A stretch of 64,000 nt of DNA from JAFMJV01 sp963814315 (GTDB taxonomy: Bacteria; Chloroflexota; Limnocylindria; Limnocylindrales; CSP1-4): positions 62,001 to 126,000 of the forward strand of contig CAWFCG010000001.1 of the NCBI GenBank assembly GCA_963814315.1, given 5' to 3'. The notes beneath the pieces were generated by a model. It was not told the origin of the DNA and searched no databases. It saw nothing but the letters and a program-made list of their open reading frames with translations. Positions within the stretch are counted from its first letter, which is position 1; each line of letters begins with the position of its first letter. Positions 1 through 9,393 of the stretch are shown here, piece after piece. The translations under genes were made by a program, and so were the position numbers.

Positions 1-2
1 TG

Positions 3-1589
3 GTGGGCCTGTCAGGCAGCGGCAAGTCCACCGTGGCGACCCTCGTCGCAGCACGCTTGGGGCGACCCCTGGTCGACCTCGACCGCGAGATCGAGTCGCG
101 CGAGGGCGCCCATCCTGCCGAGCTCATCAACACTCGCGGTGAGGCAGCCTTCCGGGCCATCGAGTCGGCCGCGGTCGAGCGCGCCTGCGGCATCGGCGGC
201 GCGGTCATCGCCACCGGTGGCGGCGCGGTCGTCGATCCCCTGAACCGTTGGGCGCTGTGGCACGCGGGTGTCGTGGTCTGGCTTGATCTGCCCGACGAGG
301 TGCTCAGCGGCCGGCTGGAAGGTCACGCCGAGGAGCGACCCATGCTGGCCGGCAACACGCTGGCGCAGTTGGTGGCCATGCGCGCGGCCCGGACCCGCTT
401 CTACCGAGCCGCGGATGTTCGCGTCGATGCCACCGGCCCTGCCGATGCCGTGGCGCGTCGCGTCATCGAGGTCGCCGCCGAGGGGCGCCCAGCGTCTCGA
501 CGGCTCTTCGACGGCCTGGTCCGTCGCGACCACCGCATGGGGCCGGACACGGCGCGCGTGGTACTGGGCAACCAGTTCGACCGGGCCACGCTTGATGACA
601 TCCTGGCCCCCAGCAGCAGCGGCACCCCGGTCATCTTCGCGGACCGTCGTGCAGCTGCCGCACTGCCCGAGCTGATGGCGTCACTACCCACTGAGCGGCA
701 GATCCGCATCGCGACCGGAGAACGGCAGAAGCGCCTGCGCACGGTGGAGAAGCTGCTGGAAGCCGCCAGTGCCATAGGCGCCGAACGCGGCGATGCCTGG
801 GTCGGTGTCGGCGGCGGCACCGCGACCGACATGATCGGCACGGCCGCTGCGCTCTACCTGCGCGGTGTGAGCTTCGTGGCCGTGGCCACGACCTGGCTGG
901 GCATGACCGACGCCGCCATCGGTGGCAAGGTCGCGGTCGACCTCTCAGCCGCCAAGAATGCTGCCGGGGCCTTCTGGCCGCCGGTCGCCATCATCGGAGA
1001 CGTGGCCACGCAACGGTCACTGACTCGAGCGCGCCGCCTCGATGGCATGGCCGAATTGCTCAAGAGCGGCCTCATCGGCGACCCCTCGCTGTGGGCCCTG
1101 GTCGAACGTCGCGGCAAGGCCGCGCTGCATGACGACGAGGCGGCACGCTACGCCATCATCGACCGATCGGTGCAGCTCAAGCTCGATATCGTCGATCGCG
1201 ACCCCTTCGAGCGGGGAGTTCGTCGTTCGCTGAACCTGGGACACACGTTGGGACATGCGCTGGAGATCGAGAGTGGCTACCGATTGCCCCATGGCATGGC
1301 CGTCGTGCTGGGCCTGCGTGCGGTCGCCCATATCGCGCAGGGTCGCGGTGCGCAGGCCGGTCTGGCCCAGCACATCGATGAGGTCGCAGGCAACCTCGGC
1401 TACCAGCTCCACCGCGACTTCGATCCCGTCGTCGTCAAGCAAGCGCTCACACGTGACAAGAAGCGCATCAAGGGCCAGCAGCGTTGGATCCTGCCGGTGG
1501 CTGTCGGCGAGGTGATCGACGTGGCCGATGTGACCGAAGCGGAGATCGACGCCGGCATCCGCGCCATCAGCTCGGCGGCTGCGCGATGA
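3..1589 (+). CDS. aroKB: Bifunctional shikimate kinase / 3-dehydroquinate synthase (5' end cut)
   Basis: This protein catalyses two steps of the cytosolic shikimate pathway. The N-terminal ~165 residues are shikimate kinase, with a P-loop (GLSGSGKST), an FRAIE motif and a GGGAV loop. Residues ~180-528 are 3-dehydroquinate synthase, with GVGGGTATD, the metal-site segment AELLKSGLI, NLGHTLGHALE and PHGMAV. The GTG at position 3 lies inside the kinase strand-P-loop unit, so the true start is probably upstream of the window. The stop overlaps the aroQ start (ATGA), which indicates translational coupling. Fused AroK-AroB proteins are known in some bacteria. The order of the two domains is clear in the sequence. 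Confidence 0.93.
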   Translation: MGLSGSGKSTVATLVAARLGRPLVDLDREIESREGAHPAELINTRGEAAFRAIESAAVERACGIGGAVIATGGGAVVDPLNRWALWHAGVVVWLDLPDEVLSGRLEGHAEERPMLAGNTLAQLVAMRAARTRFYRAADVRVDATGPADAVARRVIEVAAEGRPASRRLFDGLVRRDHRMGPDTARVVLGNQFDRATLDDILAPSSSGTPVIFADRRAAAALPELMASLPTERQIRIATGERQKRLRTVEKLLEAASAIGAERGDAWVGVGGGTATDMIGTAAALYLRGVSFVAVATTWLGMTDAAIGGKVAVDLSAAKNAAGAFWPPVAIIGDVATQRSLTRARRLDGMAELLKSGLIGDPSLWALVERRGKAALHDDEAARYAIIDRSVQLKLDIVDRDPFERGVRRSLNLGHTLGHALEIESGYRLPHGMAVVLGLRAVAHIAQGRGAQAGLAQHIDEVAGNLGYQLHRDFDPVVVKQALTRDKKRIKGQQRWILPVAVGEVIDVADVTEAEIDAGIRAISSAAAR

Positions 1590-2029
1590 GGATCCTGCTG
1601 CTCAACGGGCCCAACCTGGGTCGCCTCGGCCAGCGCCAACCGGAAGTGTACGGCTCGACGACGCTGGCTGAGGTCGAGGAGGCCGCAGCCAGCCACGCCA
1701 AGAGCCTGGGTCACCAGGTCACGACGTTTCAGTCGAACCACGAAGGGGCGCTCATCGACCGCATCGAGCGACGGGATTACGACGCCATCGTCATCAACCC
1801 GGGCGCTCTGACGCACTACGCCTGGTCGCTCCACGACGCTCTGCTGGGTGCCGAGTGCCCCGTCGTGGAGGTCCACCTCAGCGACATCATGGCGCGGGAG
1901 GCATGGCGGCACGTGTCGGTCATCGAACCGGTCGTGAGCCACCGCGTCCTGGGACATGGCTGGCGCGGGTATCTCGAGGCCATCGACTACCTGCATGAGC
2001 ACGCCGCAGACCGCGGCCAGCCCTCCTGA
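1586..2029 (+). CDS. aroQ: Type II 3-dehydroquinate dehydratase
   Basis: A 147-residue protein, the usual size of dodecameric type II dehydroquinases, which convert 3-dehydroquinate to 3-dehydroshikimate. It begins MRILLLNGPNLGRLGQRQPE, the family's N-terminal signature, with the flexible lid Arg. It also has INPGALTHYAWSLHDAL and VEVHLSDIMAREAWRHVSV, which carries the substrate-binding HLSD and catalytic His region. The ATG at 1586 overlaps the aroKB stop by four bases. A longer in-frame ORF upstream is rejected because the family start is exact here. Together with aroKB it covers three shikimate steps. Confidence 0.94.
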   Translation: MRILLLNGPNLGRLGQRQPEVYGSTTLAEVEEAAASHAKSLGHQVTTFQSNHEGALIDRIERRDYDAIVINPGALTHYAWSLHDALLGAECPVVEVHLSDIMAREAWRHVSVIEPVVSHRVLGHGWRGYLEAIDYLHEHAADRGQPS

Positions 2030-2046
2030 TACCCAGAGGACCCAGC

Positions 2047-3491
2047 ATGACACCCCAACTCCCGCGCCCCGGCCTTGCCGGTGTTGCCGCTGTCGAGATC
2101 AGCGCCGACACCATCTCGCCGGTCACCGCCGCGCTGCGCCTGCACGACCAGCAGCGCCTCGCCTTCATCCTCGAATTGGTCGAGGGCGGCGCCCGCTACG
2201 GCCGCTACTCGATGGTCGGCGTGCGCGGCCGCTACCTCAGCTACGACGATGGCGTGGCCACCATCCACAGCTACGACTACGCCGAAGTCGATCGCTTCGA
2301 CGAGGCGGACCCGCTGGAGGCGCTGCGCCGGTTCCTGCCCGAGGTTCCCGTGCAGGGACCGCTGCCGGTGTCGCTGGCATCCGGCGTCGGCTATCTCGCC
2401 TATGAGGCTGCCGCGCACTGGGAGAGACTGCCGGTTCCCGAGGCTGACCCCGTCGGCCTGCCCGAAGCGCTGTTCCACTTGCCGGACGTGCTGATCGTCT
2501 TCGACCACTTGGGCCAGACGGCCACGCTGGCCACCATCGACGGAGCCGGCGCCGGGGAGCGTTTGGCCGATGCCGCCGCCATGCTGGCGCGACCTTCGGC
2601 CATCGAGGCGGCCGTGCCGATCCCGTCCGGATCCACGCGTCCCCAGCCACCCGCCGCCGATGCGCGCTACGAAGCCGGCGTCGCCAGCCTGGTCCGTGAC
2701 ATCCACGCCGGCGAGATGCTCCAGACGGTGCTGGCCCGCCGCTTCAGCCTGCCCTGCACGGTGGGGCCGCTGGAGGTCTACCGCTCATTGCGTCGCATCA
2801 ATCCCTCGCCGCACTTGTTCGCCATCGACTGCGGGCCTCACCGCTCGGTGCTGGGTGCTTCGCCGGAGTTGCTGGTGCGGGTGCGCGACGGCGTCGTTGC
2901 CACGCGGCCCATCGCCGGCACGCGACCCCGGTCGGCCGACCCCATCATCGATGCTGAGCTGGAGGCCGACCTGCTGGCCGACGAGAAGGAGCTGGCGGAG
3001 CACGCCATGCTCGTTGACCTCGCCCGCAACGACGTCGGACGCGTGGCCACGCCGGGCAGCGTGCGGGTGCCCTCGCTGCACGCCATCGAGCGCTACTCAC
3101 ATGTGATGCACATCGTCAGCGAGGTCGAAGGCGAGCTGGCGGCCGGTCGGGACGCCTTCGATGCGGTCCGCTCGGTGTTCCCGGCGGGCACGTTGTCCGG
3201 CGCGCCCAAGGTGCGTGCCATGCAGGCCATCGCCGAGCTGGAACAGGAGCAGCGCGGTCCCTACGGCGGGGCCATCGGGTTCTTCGCGCCCGACGACGTG
3301 GAGGTCGCCATCACCATCCGCTCGATGGTGCTGAAGGACGGCACCGCCTACGTCCACGCCGGGGCTGGCATCGTGGCTGACTCGGTGCCGGCCCGCGAAT
3401 CGGCGGAGGTGGCAGCCAAGGCGGGTGCCATCCTTGCCGCCCTCGCTGATGCCGAAGCCATCTATGGGACCGACCGACCGGAGACCGACCG

Positions 3492-3495
<4 letters not shown>
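2047..3495 (+). CDS. trpE: Anthranilate synthase component I
   Basis: A 482-residue chorismate-binding enzyme that makes anthranilate from chorismate, using ammonia from TrpG. Seen are the C-terminal catalytic signatures LGASPELLVRV, TRPIAGTRPR, DEKELAEHAMLVDLARNDVG and FPAGTLSGAPKVRAMQ. The N-terminal ~200 residues form the less conserved anthranilate synthase I domain. A purine-rich RBS (agagga) precedes the ATG, and the stop overlaps trpG by 4 bp. PabB (aminodeoxychorismate synthase) is a close paralogue. The overall length and the directly coupled glutamine amidotransferase fit TrpE, but one pair could serve both pathways. Confidence 0.88.
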
Positions 3496-4112
<617 letters not shown>

Positions 4113-4130
4113 CCCGCGCACCGAAGAGAC

Positions 4131-4520
4131 TCAGGAGGGCGCGATGACCTCGATGCCGTTGGCTCCGGCAGCGGCAGCCAGCGTGGCGTCGTAGGTCACG
4201 AATCCCTCCAACTCATCACCGAGCTCCATGGCCGCTGCGAGATGCAATGCGTCGAGGCTGCGAAGCACGCTCGGCTCCAGGCTGGCGGCACGCTCGCAAA
4301 CCCTGGTCGACAGACCCAAGAGCAACAATCCCTCCAGGACGGCTCGAGCCCGCTCCCTTCGGTTCGGGGTGACCCTTCGAGTCGCTCGCATCAACTCAGT
4401 CCGAAGCAGGTCACTGCCGATGATCCGCTCCGCGCGAGGTTCGATCCACTCCTCCATGGCCCGCGAGTCGACTTCAGCTACGACGAGCTTCATGGCGGCT
4501 GACGTGTCGATATAGAACAC
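4131..4520 (-). CDS. vapC: PIN-domain ribonuclease toxin, VapC family
   Basis: A 129-residue PIN-domain protein. The acidic active site is visible as MFYIDTSAAMKL near the N-terminus, Glu in LLRTELMRA, Asp in RSLDALHLAAAM and Asp in FVTYDATLAAAA. VapC toxins are Mg-dependent RNases that cleave tRNA or rRNA when freed from the antitoxin. The gene follows the antitoxin gene by 3 bp on the minus strand, the standard antitoxin-first order. The RNA target cannot be read from sequence. Confidence 0.88.
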   Translation of the reverse strand: MFYIDTSAAMKLVVAEVDSRAMEEWIEPRAERIIGSDLLRTELMRATRRVTPNRRERARAVLEGLLLLGLSTRVCERAASLEPSVLRSLDALHLAAAMELGDELEGFVTYDATLAAAAGANGIEVIAPS

Positions 4521-4523
4521 GCG

Positions 4524-4799
4524 TCAGTACCGTTCCACGTTTCGCATCCGGATGAGCTCCTCAGACAGTGAGGATTCGCCCGGGCCCAATGGCATGGCTG
4601 GCGGCAGATCACGCAAGCTGCGGAGGGCCGGGCGAGCCAGTCCAGCCGCGATGAGCTCCTCCACTCGGCTGGACTGGATGGGCACCAACATGGCCACCGG
4701 ACGACCGCGATCGGTGATGGTCACGTAGTCGCCGTTGGCTGCTTCTGCCACGACAGCCGACGCGTTCTGCTTGAGTTCCCGGATTCCGACTTGTCGCAT
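4524..4799 (-). CDS. vapB: Antitoxin, Phd/YefM-type VapB
   Basis: A 91-residue antitoxin. The N-terminal Phd/YefM DNA-binding fold is recognisable (VGIRELKQNASAVVAEAANG, then TITDRGRPVAMLVPI). The C-terminal ~40 residues, rich in Arg, Pro and Glu, should wrap the PIN toxin. It is transcribed first in the two-gene minus-strand operon. Pairing of a Phd-like antitoxin with a PIN toxin is common. Autorepression by the antitoxin or the complex is expected from the family. Confidence 0.87.
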   Translation of the reverse strand: MRQVGIRELKQNASAVVAEAANGDYVTITDRGRPVAMLVPIQSSRVEELIAAGLARPALRSLRDLPPAMPLGPGESSLSEELIRMRNVERY

Positions 4800-4802
4800 G
4801 TG

Positions 4803-4813
4803 CTACACGGTAG
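4803..4813. promoter_or_regulatory. Candidate vapBC autoregulatory operator
   Basis: A short inverted repeat, CTAC-acg-GTAG, lies 4 bp upstream of the antitoxin start, where Phd/VapB-type antitoxins usually bind. It sits inside the interval where the vapBC promoter must be. The repeat is only four bases per arm, so the support is mostly positional. Confidence 0.3.
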
Positions 4814-4843
4814 TACAGCGGCGACCACACTTCTATAGGGTCT

Positions 4844-4857
4844 CGACCGATCGGTCG
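4844..4857. promoter_or_regulatory. Perfect 14-bp palindrome upstream of the glycoside operon
   Basis: CGACCGATCGGTCG is a perfect palindrome about 120 bp upstream of the binding-protein gene and 45 bp upstream of vapB on the other strand. It could be a dimeric repressor site for either promoter. No regulator gene adjoins the glycoside operon, so the binding protein is unknown. Confidence 0.35.
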
Positions 4858-4936
4858 GCAGCGGCGGTCTTGCTGGCTAGGACCAGAGACGGTTTGGACT
4901 CGACGGGCCACTCCCCCCGCCCGATAATGGACGAGC

Positions 4937-4955
4937 ATCCGGGACCTTCCCGGAT
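4937..4955. promoter_or_regulatory. Inverted repeat in the leader of the glycoside operon
   Basis: Two perfect 8-bp arms, ATCCGGGA and TCCCGGAT, flank a 3-nt spacer. The element ends 8 bp before the purine-rich RBS (GGAGGAG) of the binding-protein gene. It could be an operator near the transcript start or an mRNA hairpin that affects translation. Confidence 0.42.
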
Positions 4956-4976
4956 CGATCAACGGAGGAGTTCAAC

Positions 4977-6326
4977 GTGACCACACGACCAGCCACCAGC
5001 CCAGGCAGGCGCATCCTGGCGCTAGGCTCGAGCGCCGTGCTCCTCGCGGCACTGAGTGCGGCGGCCGCAGCGCCGGTAGCGGCGCAAGACGCAGTCCAGA
5101 CCAGCGGTTGGGACGGACTCGGCGACGTCACCTTGAGAGTCGCCGCCGAGAATGCCTCGGTCGACTCCCTGACGGCCCTTGCCGATGCCTTCATGGCCGA
5201 GTACCCCAACGTCACCGTCGAGCTTGACTTCAAGGATTTCGATAGCTACATGGCGACGGTCCTGAACGTGGCGGATCTGCCCGATGCCCCCGACATCCTG
5301 CTGGGCAACCAGGGTTATGTCACCGACGGCGCGCTCGTGGGTGCCGGTCTCATCCGCAGCCTTGACCCCTACTACGAGGCGTACGGCTGGGACGACTGGT
5401 ACGGCGCAGGTGCCATGGACCAGTTCCGCTTCACCGAGGACGGCCTGACGTTCGGCCAGGGGCCCCGCTGGGGCATCTCCGAGTCCGCTGACTTCGTGGG
5501 CGTGTTCTACAACGTGAGCAAGCTGGCCGCTCTCGGACTGGAGCCCCCGACGAACTTCTCCGAGCTGGAGAGCGCCATGGCCGCGGCGGCTTCGGCAGGC
5601 GAGCTGCCGGTCAAGCTGGGCAACCTGCAGGGCTGGCCCGGCACGCACACGGCCGGAATCGCGCAGGGTGCGCTCTGGCCGGCCGCAGAGGCTCGGGCCT
5701 GGGTCTTCGGGCAGGAAGGGGCCGATTTCAGCGCGGAGGCGAACACACGTGCGTTCGAGACCTTCAAGACGTGGGTCGACGACGGCTGGGTGAACGACGA
5801 TGCCAACGGTCTCGACTACGACCAGGCCTGGCAGGAGTTCGCCGCCGGCGATGGCGTCTTCCTCCCCGCTGGCAGCTGGCTGACCGCGGGGCTCTTCGAG
5901 CGCATGGGCGAGGACGTCGGCTTCATCGCACCGCCTCCGGGCGAGTCGGGCAAGGTCGGCGCTGTCGCCGCGCTGTCACTGCCCTTTCACATCTCCAGCA
6001 AGTCCCAGAACCCGGACCTTGCCGCGGGCTTCCTCGACTTCGTCATGAGCCCGAACAACGGGCAGTTCTACTTCGATGCGGGGCGTGTCCCGGCGTCTGC
6101 TGGTTCCGTCGGTGAAGCGACCGACCCCTTGACGGCGCAAGTCGCCGAGGCCTGGCAGCGGATCGCGGAGGACGACGGACTCATGTTCTTCCAGGACTGG
6201 GCCACTGACACGATGTTCGACACGCTGACCGGGACCCTGCAGGAGCTGATCGGCGACCGCATCAGCGCTGCCGACTTCACAGCGGAGGTCCAGGCCGACT
6301 GGGCCGACTTCCAGGCCAACCGCTAG
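4977..6326 (+). CDS. Sugar ABC transporter extracellular binding protein (CUT1 type)
   Basis: A 449-residue family 1 extracellular solute-binding protein. It has an N-terminal signal peptide (RRILALGSSAVLLAALSAAA, then a cleavage region near PVAAQ). The mature part shows features of sugar binders: VTVELDFKDFDSYMATVLN, DAPDILLGNQGYVTDGALV, and a late PAGSWLTAGL...PFHISSKSQNPDLA segment. The GTG start has a strong RBS (GGAGGAG, 6 bp upstream). It is the first gene of an operon with two permeases, a GH4 glycosidase and a sugar kinase, so the ligand is probably a small alpha- or beta-glycoside. The exact sugar cannot be named. Confidence 0.86.
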   Translation: MTTRPATSPGRRILALGSSAVLLAALSAAAAAPVAAQDAVQTSGWDGLGDVTLRVAAENASVDSLTALADAFMAEYPNVTVELDFKDFDSYMATVLNVADLPDAPDILLGNQGYVTDGALVGAGLIRSLDPYYEAYGWDDWYGAGAMDQFRFTEDGLTFGQGPRWGISESADFVGVFYNVSKLAALGLEPPTNFSELESAMAAAASAGELPVKLGNLQGWPGTHTAGIAQGALWPAAEARAWVFGQEGADFSAEANTRAFETFKTWVDDGWVNDDANGLDYDQAWQEFAAGDGVFLPAGSWLTAGLFERMGEDVGFIAPPPGESGKVGAVAALSLPFHISSKSQNPDLAAGFLDFVMSPNNGQFYFDAGRVPASAGSVGEATDPLTAQVAEAWQRIAEDDGLMFFQDWATDTMFDTLTGTLQELIGDRISAADFTAEVQADWADFQANR

Positions 6327-6335
6327 AACATCTCG

Positions 6336-7247
6336 ATGAGGGCACCCGTGGCTCGTCGGCGCTCACCGCCCGGCGAGCCACGCCTCATCGGCTACCTGTA
6401 TGTCGCGCCTGCACTCATCCTCTTCCTGATCTTCGGCGTCTACCCCTTCATCCAGACCATCGGGATCTCCCTGACCAAGTGGCGCGGCATCGGGGAGCCC
6501 CAACCGGTCGGGCTCGACAACTACGTCCAGGTCCTGAGCGACCCGGATCTCTACTCGGCGTTCTTCCGGTCGCTGGTCCTCGTCTTCTTCTACTCCCTCC
6601 TTCCCATCACCATCGGCCTGTTGTTGGCTGCGCTCCTCTCCCGGATCCGCATCCGCGGCATGGGCACCTATCGGGTGCTGCTCTTCCTGCCACAGACCAT
6701 CGCCATGGTCGTGGTGGCCATCGCCTGGGTCTGGATCTACTCCCAGAACGGCGCCATCAACGAGTTCCTGCGGCTCATCGGGCTGGGTGGGCTGGCACGC
6801 GCCTGGCTGGGTGATTTCGACTTCGCGCTGCCGGCCATCGGGCTCGTGGGCACCTGGTTGAACACGGGCCTCGCCATGGTCCTCTTCATCGCGGGCGTGC
6901 AGAAGATCCCCACCGACCTCTACGACGCCGCTCGCGTGGATGGGGCCGGTCCGCTCCGTGAGTTCTTCGCAGTGACGCTGCCCGGCCTGCGCAATGAGAT
7001 CGTGGTGGCACTGACGCTGACGGTCATCTTCGCACTGCGCAACTTCGACCTCATCTGGGTATCGACCGGTGGCGGTCCCGGCGACGCCACCACGGTGCCG
7101 TCGGTGCTGCTCTACGAGCTGGGGTTCGAATCGCGGCGCCTGGGCACAGGCTCTGCTATCGGCGTCCTGTTGACGGGGCTCATCCTGGTGGTCGCCATCG
7201 TCATCGTCCGCCTGGGGGAACGCGGCGAGGACGAGGCAGCACGATGA
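6336..7247 (+). CDS. Sugar ABC transporter permease, MalF/UgpA family
   Basis: A 303-residue inner-membrane permease with about six hydrophobic segments, starting with YLYVAPALILFLIFGVYPF. The conserved EAA loop that contacts the ATPase is visible as LYDAARVDGAGPLREFFAVT, followed by LPGL. It starts 9 bp after the binding-protein stop and overlaps the next permease by 4 bp (ATGA). It should form a heterodimer with the downstream permease. No ATP-binding subunit is encoded nearby, so a shared MsiK/UgpC-like ATPase elsewhere is likely. Confidence 0.88.
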   Translation: MRAPVARRRSPPGEPRLIGYLYVAPALILFLIFGVYPFIQTIGISLTKWRGIGEPQPVGLDNYVQVLSDPDLYSAFFRSLVLVFFYSLLPITIGLLLAALLSRIRIRGMGTYRVLLFLPQTIAMVVVAIAWVWIYSQNGAINEFLRLIGLGGLARAWLGDFDFALPAIGLVGTWLNTGLAMVLFIAGVQKIPTDLYDAARVDGAGPLREFFAVTLPGLRNEIVVALTLTVIFALRNFDLIWVSTGGGPGDATTVPSVLLYELGFESRRLGTGSAIGVLLTGLILVVAIVIVRLGERGEDEAAR

Positions 7248-8069
7248 GCAGCACACTCGAGCGTGTCGGTACCCACTTCCTGCTCATCGTCTTCGCCATG
7301 GTGGCCGTCTATCCGCTCGTCTCGATCATCATGCTGGCGCTGACGCCTCGTTCAGAGATCGTCACCGGCTTCCAGATCTCCTCGTCGCCGACGCTGGACA
7401 ACTTCGGCACCGCATGGGTGGATGGCCGTTTCGGCGAGGCCCTTCTGAACAGCGCCATCGTGGCGCTGACGGTCGTGGCCGTGTCGGTGACGTTGTCGGT
7501 GCTCAGCGGCTACGCCTTGGGAAGCATGCACTTCCCCGGTGCCACCATCATCTTCGTCATCCTGATGACCGGGCTGATCGATCCCCTATGAGTCGCTCAT
7601 CATCCCGCTCTACCAGATGTTCCGTGGCTGGCGGCTCCTCGACAGCCTACCGGCACTGATCCTGCCCCAGATCGGCGTTTCGGTGGCCCTGGGGACCTTC
7701 TGGATGCGTGGCTTCTTCCGCTCCACGCCGCGATCGATCACCGAAGCTGCTCGCGTTGACGGCGCGGGGCACTTCCGCACGCTCACCACTATCCTCGTGC
7801 CGACAGCGTGGCCGGCGATCCTCACGCTGTCGGTGCTCGTCTTCATGTACACCTGGAATGACTTCCTGTTGGCGCTGGTGATGAACCCTAGCGGTCGGGT
7901 CTTCACCGCCCCGTTGGCGCTGTCGTTCTTCGCCGGAGCCCAACGGACCAGCGACCAGACGGTGGTCGCAGCGGCAGCCGTCCTGGTGGCGATCCCGGTC
8001 ATCATCTTCTACGTCATCCTGCAGAGGCAGTTCGTGCGCGGGTTCCTGACCGGCGCGGTAAAGGAGTAA
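7244..8069 (+). pseudogene. Sugar ABC transporter permease, MalG/UgpE family, frameshifted
   Basis: Two frames together encode a complete ~274-residue MalG-type permease. The first 115 residues (7244-7591) end at TGA just after GLIDPL. The rest, from TATGAG at 7587, continues as YESLIIPLYQMFRGWRLLDS, then the EAA loop ITEAARVDGAGHFRTLTTIL and the C-terminus at 8069. Removing one C from the CCCC run at 7583-7586 restores one uninterrupted frame. Everything else is intact, so this may be a sequence error or a very recent lesion. It starts inside the stop of the first permease. Confidence 0.85.
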
Positions 8070-8072
8070 GCA

Positions 8073-9380
8073 TTGGCATCCATCTGCTTGGCCTACCTCG
8101 GAGGCGGCTCGACCCGCGCGGCGGGCACCATGGCCGCATTCATCCACAACCACGGCGTCCGTTTCGCCGGCTCGGAAGTGGTCCTCATCGACCTTGATGT
8201 CGAACGGCTGGAGATCGTGCGCCGGGTCGCCGAGCGCATGACCGCGGCGCGGGGACTGGACCTCCGCTTCCGCGCTACCACCGACCAGCGCGCAGGGCTG
8301 ACCGATGTCGACGCCGTCCTCAGCAGCTACCGACCTGGCGGCTTCGAGGCACGGGTGCTCGATGAGCGGATCCCCCTGGCCAACGGCATCATCGGCCAGG
8401 AGACGCAGGGTCCGGGCGGCTTCTTCATGGCCCTGCGATCGATCCATGTGCTGCAGGGCGTGCTCAAGACGCTTGGCCAGGTCGCGCCGGGCGCGCGCAT
8501 CTTCAACTACACCAACCCGGTGAACATCGTGGCCCAGGCAGCCACACGCCACTCGGATGTCCCCTTCACCTCGTTCTGCGAGGGCACGTACGACTTCCCC
8601 ATGGAGCTGGCCGATGCCGCCGGGCTCGACCGGAGCAAGATCAAGGCCCGGATGGTCGGGCTGAACCACACCACCTGGAGCATCGAGTCGGAATACGACG
8701 GCGCCGCTGACGCCATGCCCGCCATCCGCGAGGCGTGGGCCCGGATGGAGCCGCGGACAGACGTGGCGCCGGCGGATCGCCGCTTCGTGGAGCTGGCGGT
8801 GACGATGGATGCGATCCCGGCCCAGTACCTGCGCTACTACTACTTCCGCGGTGAGATGCTCGCTGAGATGCAGGCTAAGCCGACCACTCGCGCACAGGAC
8901 ATCCTCGCCCAGGTTCCTGACTACTGGACCCACTACGGCGAACAGGCGGAGCAGACCGACCCTGAGCTCGACCCGGCACGTTCGCGCGGGGGCATCTTCG
9001 AGCTTGAGCTGGCACTCGATGCGATCGACTCCTTCTACAACGACCTCGGCCTGGTCCTGCCCGTCAACGCGCCCAATGTCGGTGGCGCCCTGCCCGGCTT
9101 CGACGAAGACATCGTGGTGGAGAACTTCGCGCGGGTGGACAAGGACGGTTTCCACCCTGAGGCCTCGCCAGCCATCCCCCGGCACGTATACGGATTGATC
9201 GGGCAGTTGGCCGAGTATCAGTACCTCACCGCCGAGGCCGCCTGGAAGGGAGACCGCCGCGACGCCGTCCGAGCCCTGTCGAGCCATCCCTGGATGACCG
9301 AGATCCGCGTGGCGGAGACGCTCTACGACGAGATGGCAGCGGCCCATGGCGACTATCTACCGGCACGGCTGCTGCGTTGA
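8073..9380 (+). CDS. Glycoside hydrolase family 4 (NAD- and metal-dependent alpha-glycosidase-like)
   Basis: A 435-residue GH4 enzyme; the family hydrolyses glycosides by an NAD+/Mn2+-dependent redox mechanism in the cytoplasm. Seen are the N-terminal Rossmann strand YLGGGSTRAAG, a DAVLSSYRPGGFEAR segment, the NAD/substrate loop FNYTNPVNIV, the metal Cys in FCEGTYDFP and the metal His in GLNHTTW. The start is TTG at 8073 behind AAAGGAG, three bases after the permease stop. Family members act on alpha-glucosides, 6-phospho-glucosides or alpha-galactosides. Uptake by an ABC rather than a PTS system suggests an unphosphorylated substrate, which is inference. Confidence 0.88.
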   Translation: MASICLAYLGGGSTRAAGTMAAFIHNHGVRFAGSEVVLIDLDVERLEIVRRVAERMTAARGLDLRFRATTDQRAGLTDVDAVLSSYRPGGFEARVLDERIPLANGIIGQETQGPGGFFMALRSIHVLQGVLKTLGQVAPGARIFNYTNPVNIVAQAATRHSDVPFTSFCEGTYDFPMELADAAGLDRSKIKARMVGLNHTTWSIESEYDGAADAMPAIREAWARMEPRTDVAPADRRFVELAVTMDAIPAQYLRYYYFRGEMLAEMQAKPTTRAQDILAQVPDYWTHYGEQAEQTDPELDPARSRGGIFELELALDAIDSFYNDLGLVLPVNAPNVGGALPGFDEDIVVENFARVDKDGFHPEASPAIPRHVYGLIGQLAEYQYLTAEAAWKGDRRDAVRALSSHPWMTEIRVAETLYDEMAAAHGDYLPARLLR

Positions 9381-9393
9381 TGGACTTGGCTCG

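Noticed and set aside
7583..7591. Programmed frameshift in the second permease
   Set aside because: No slippery heptamer or downstream structure is evident, and sugar permeases are not known to use frameshifting. A one-base error or mutation is simpler.
7647..9347. 566-codon minus-strand ORF
   Set aside because: It is antisense to the second permease and the GH4 gene; composition is biased and no motif is present.
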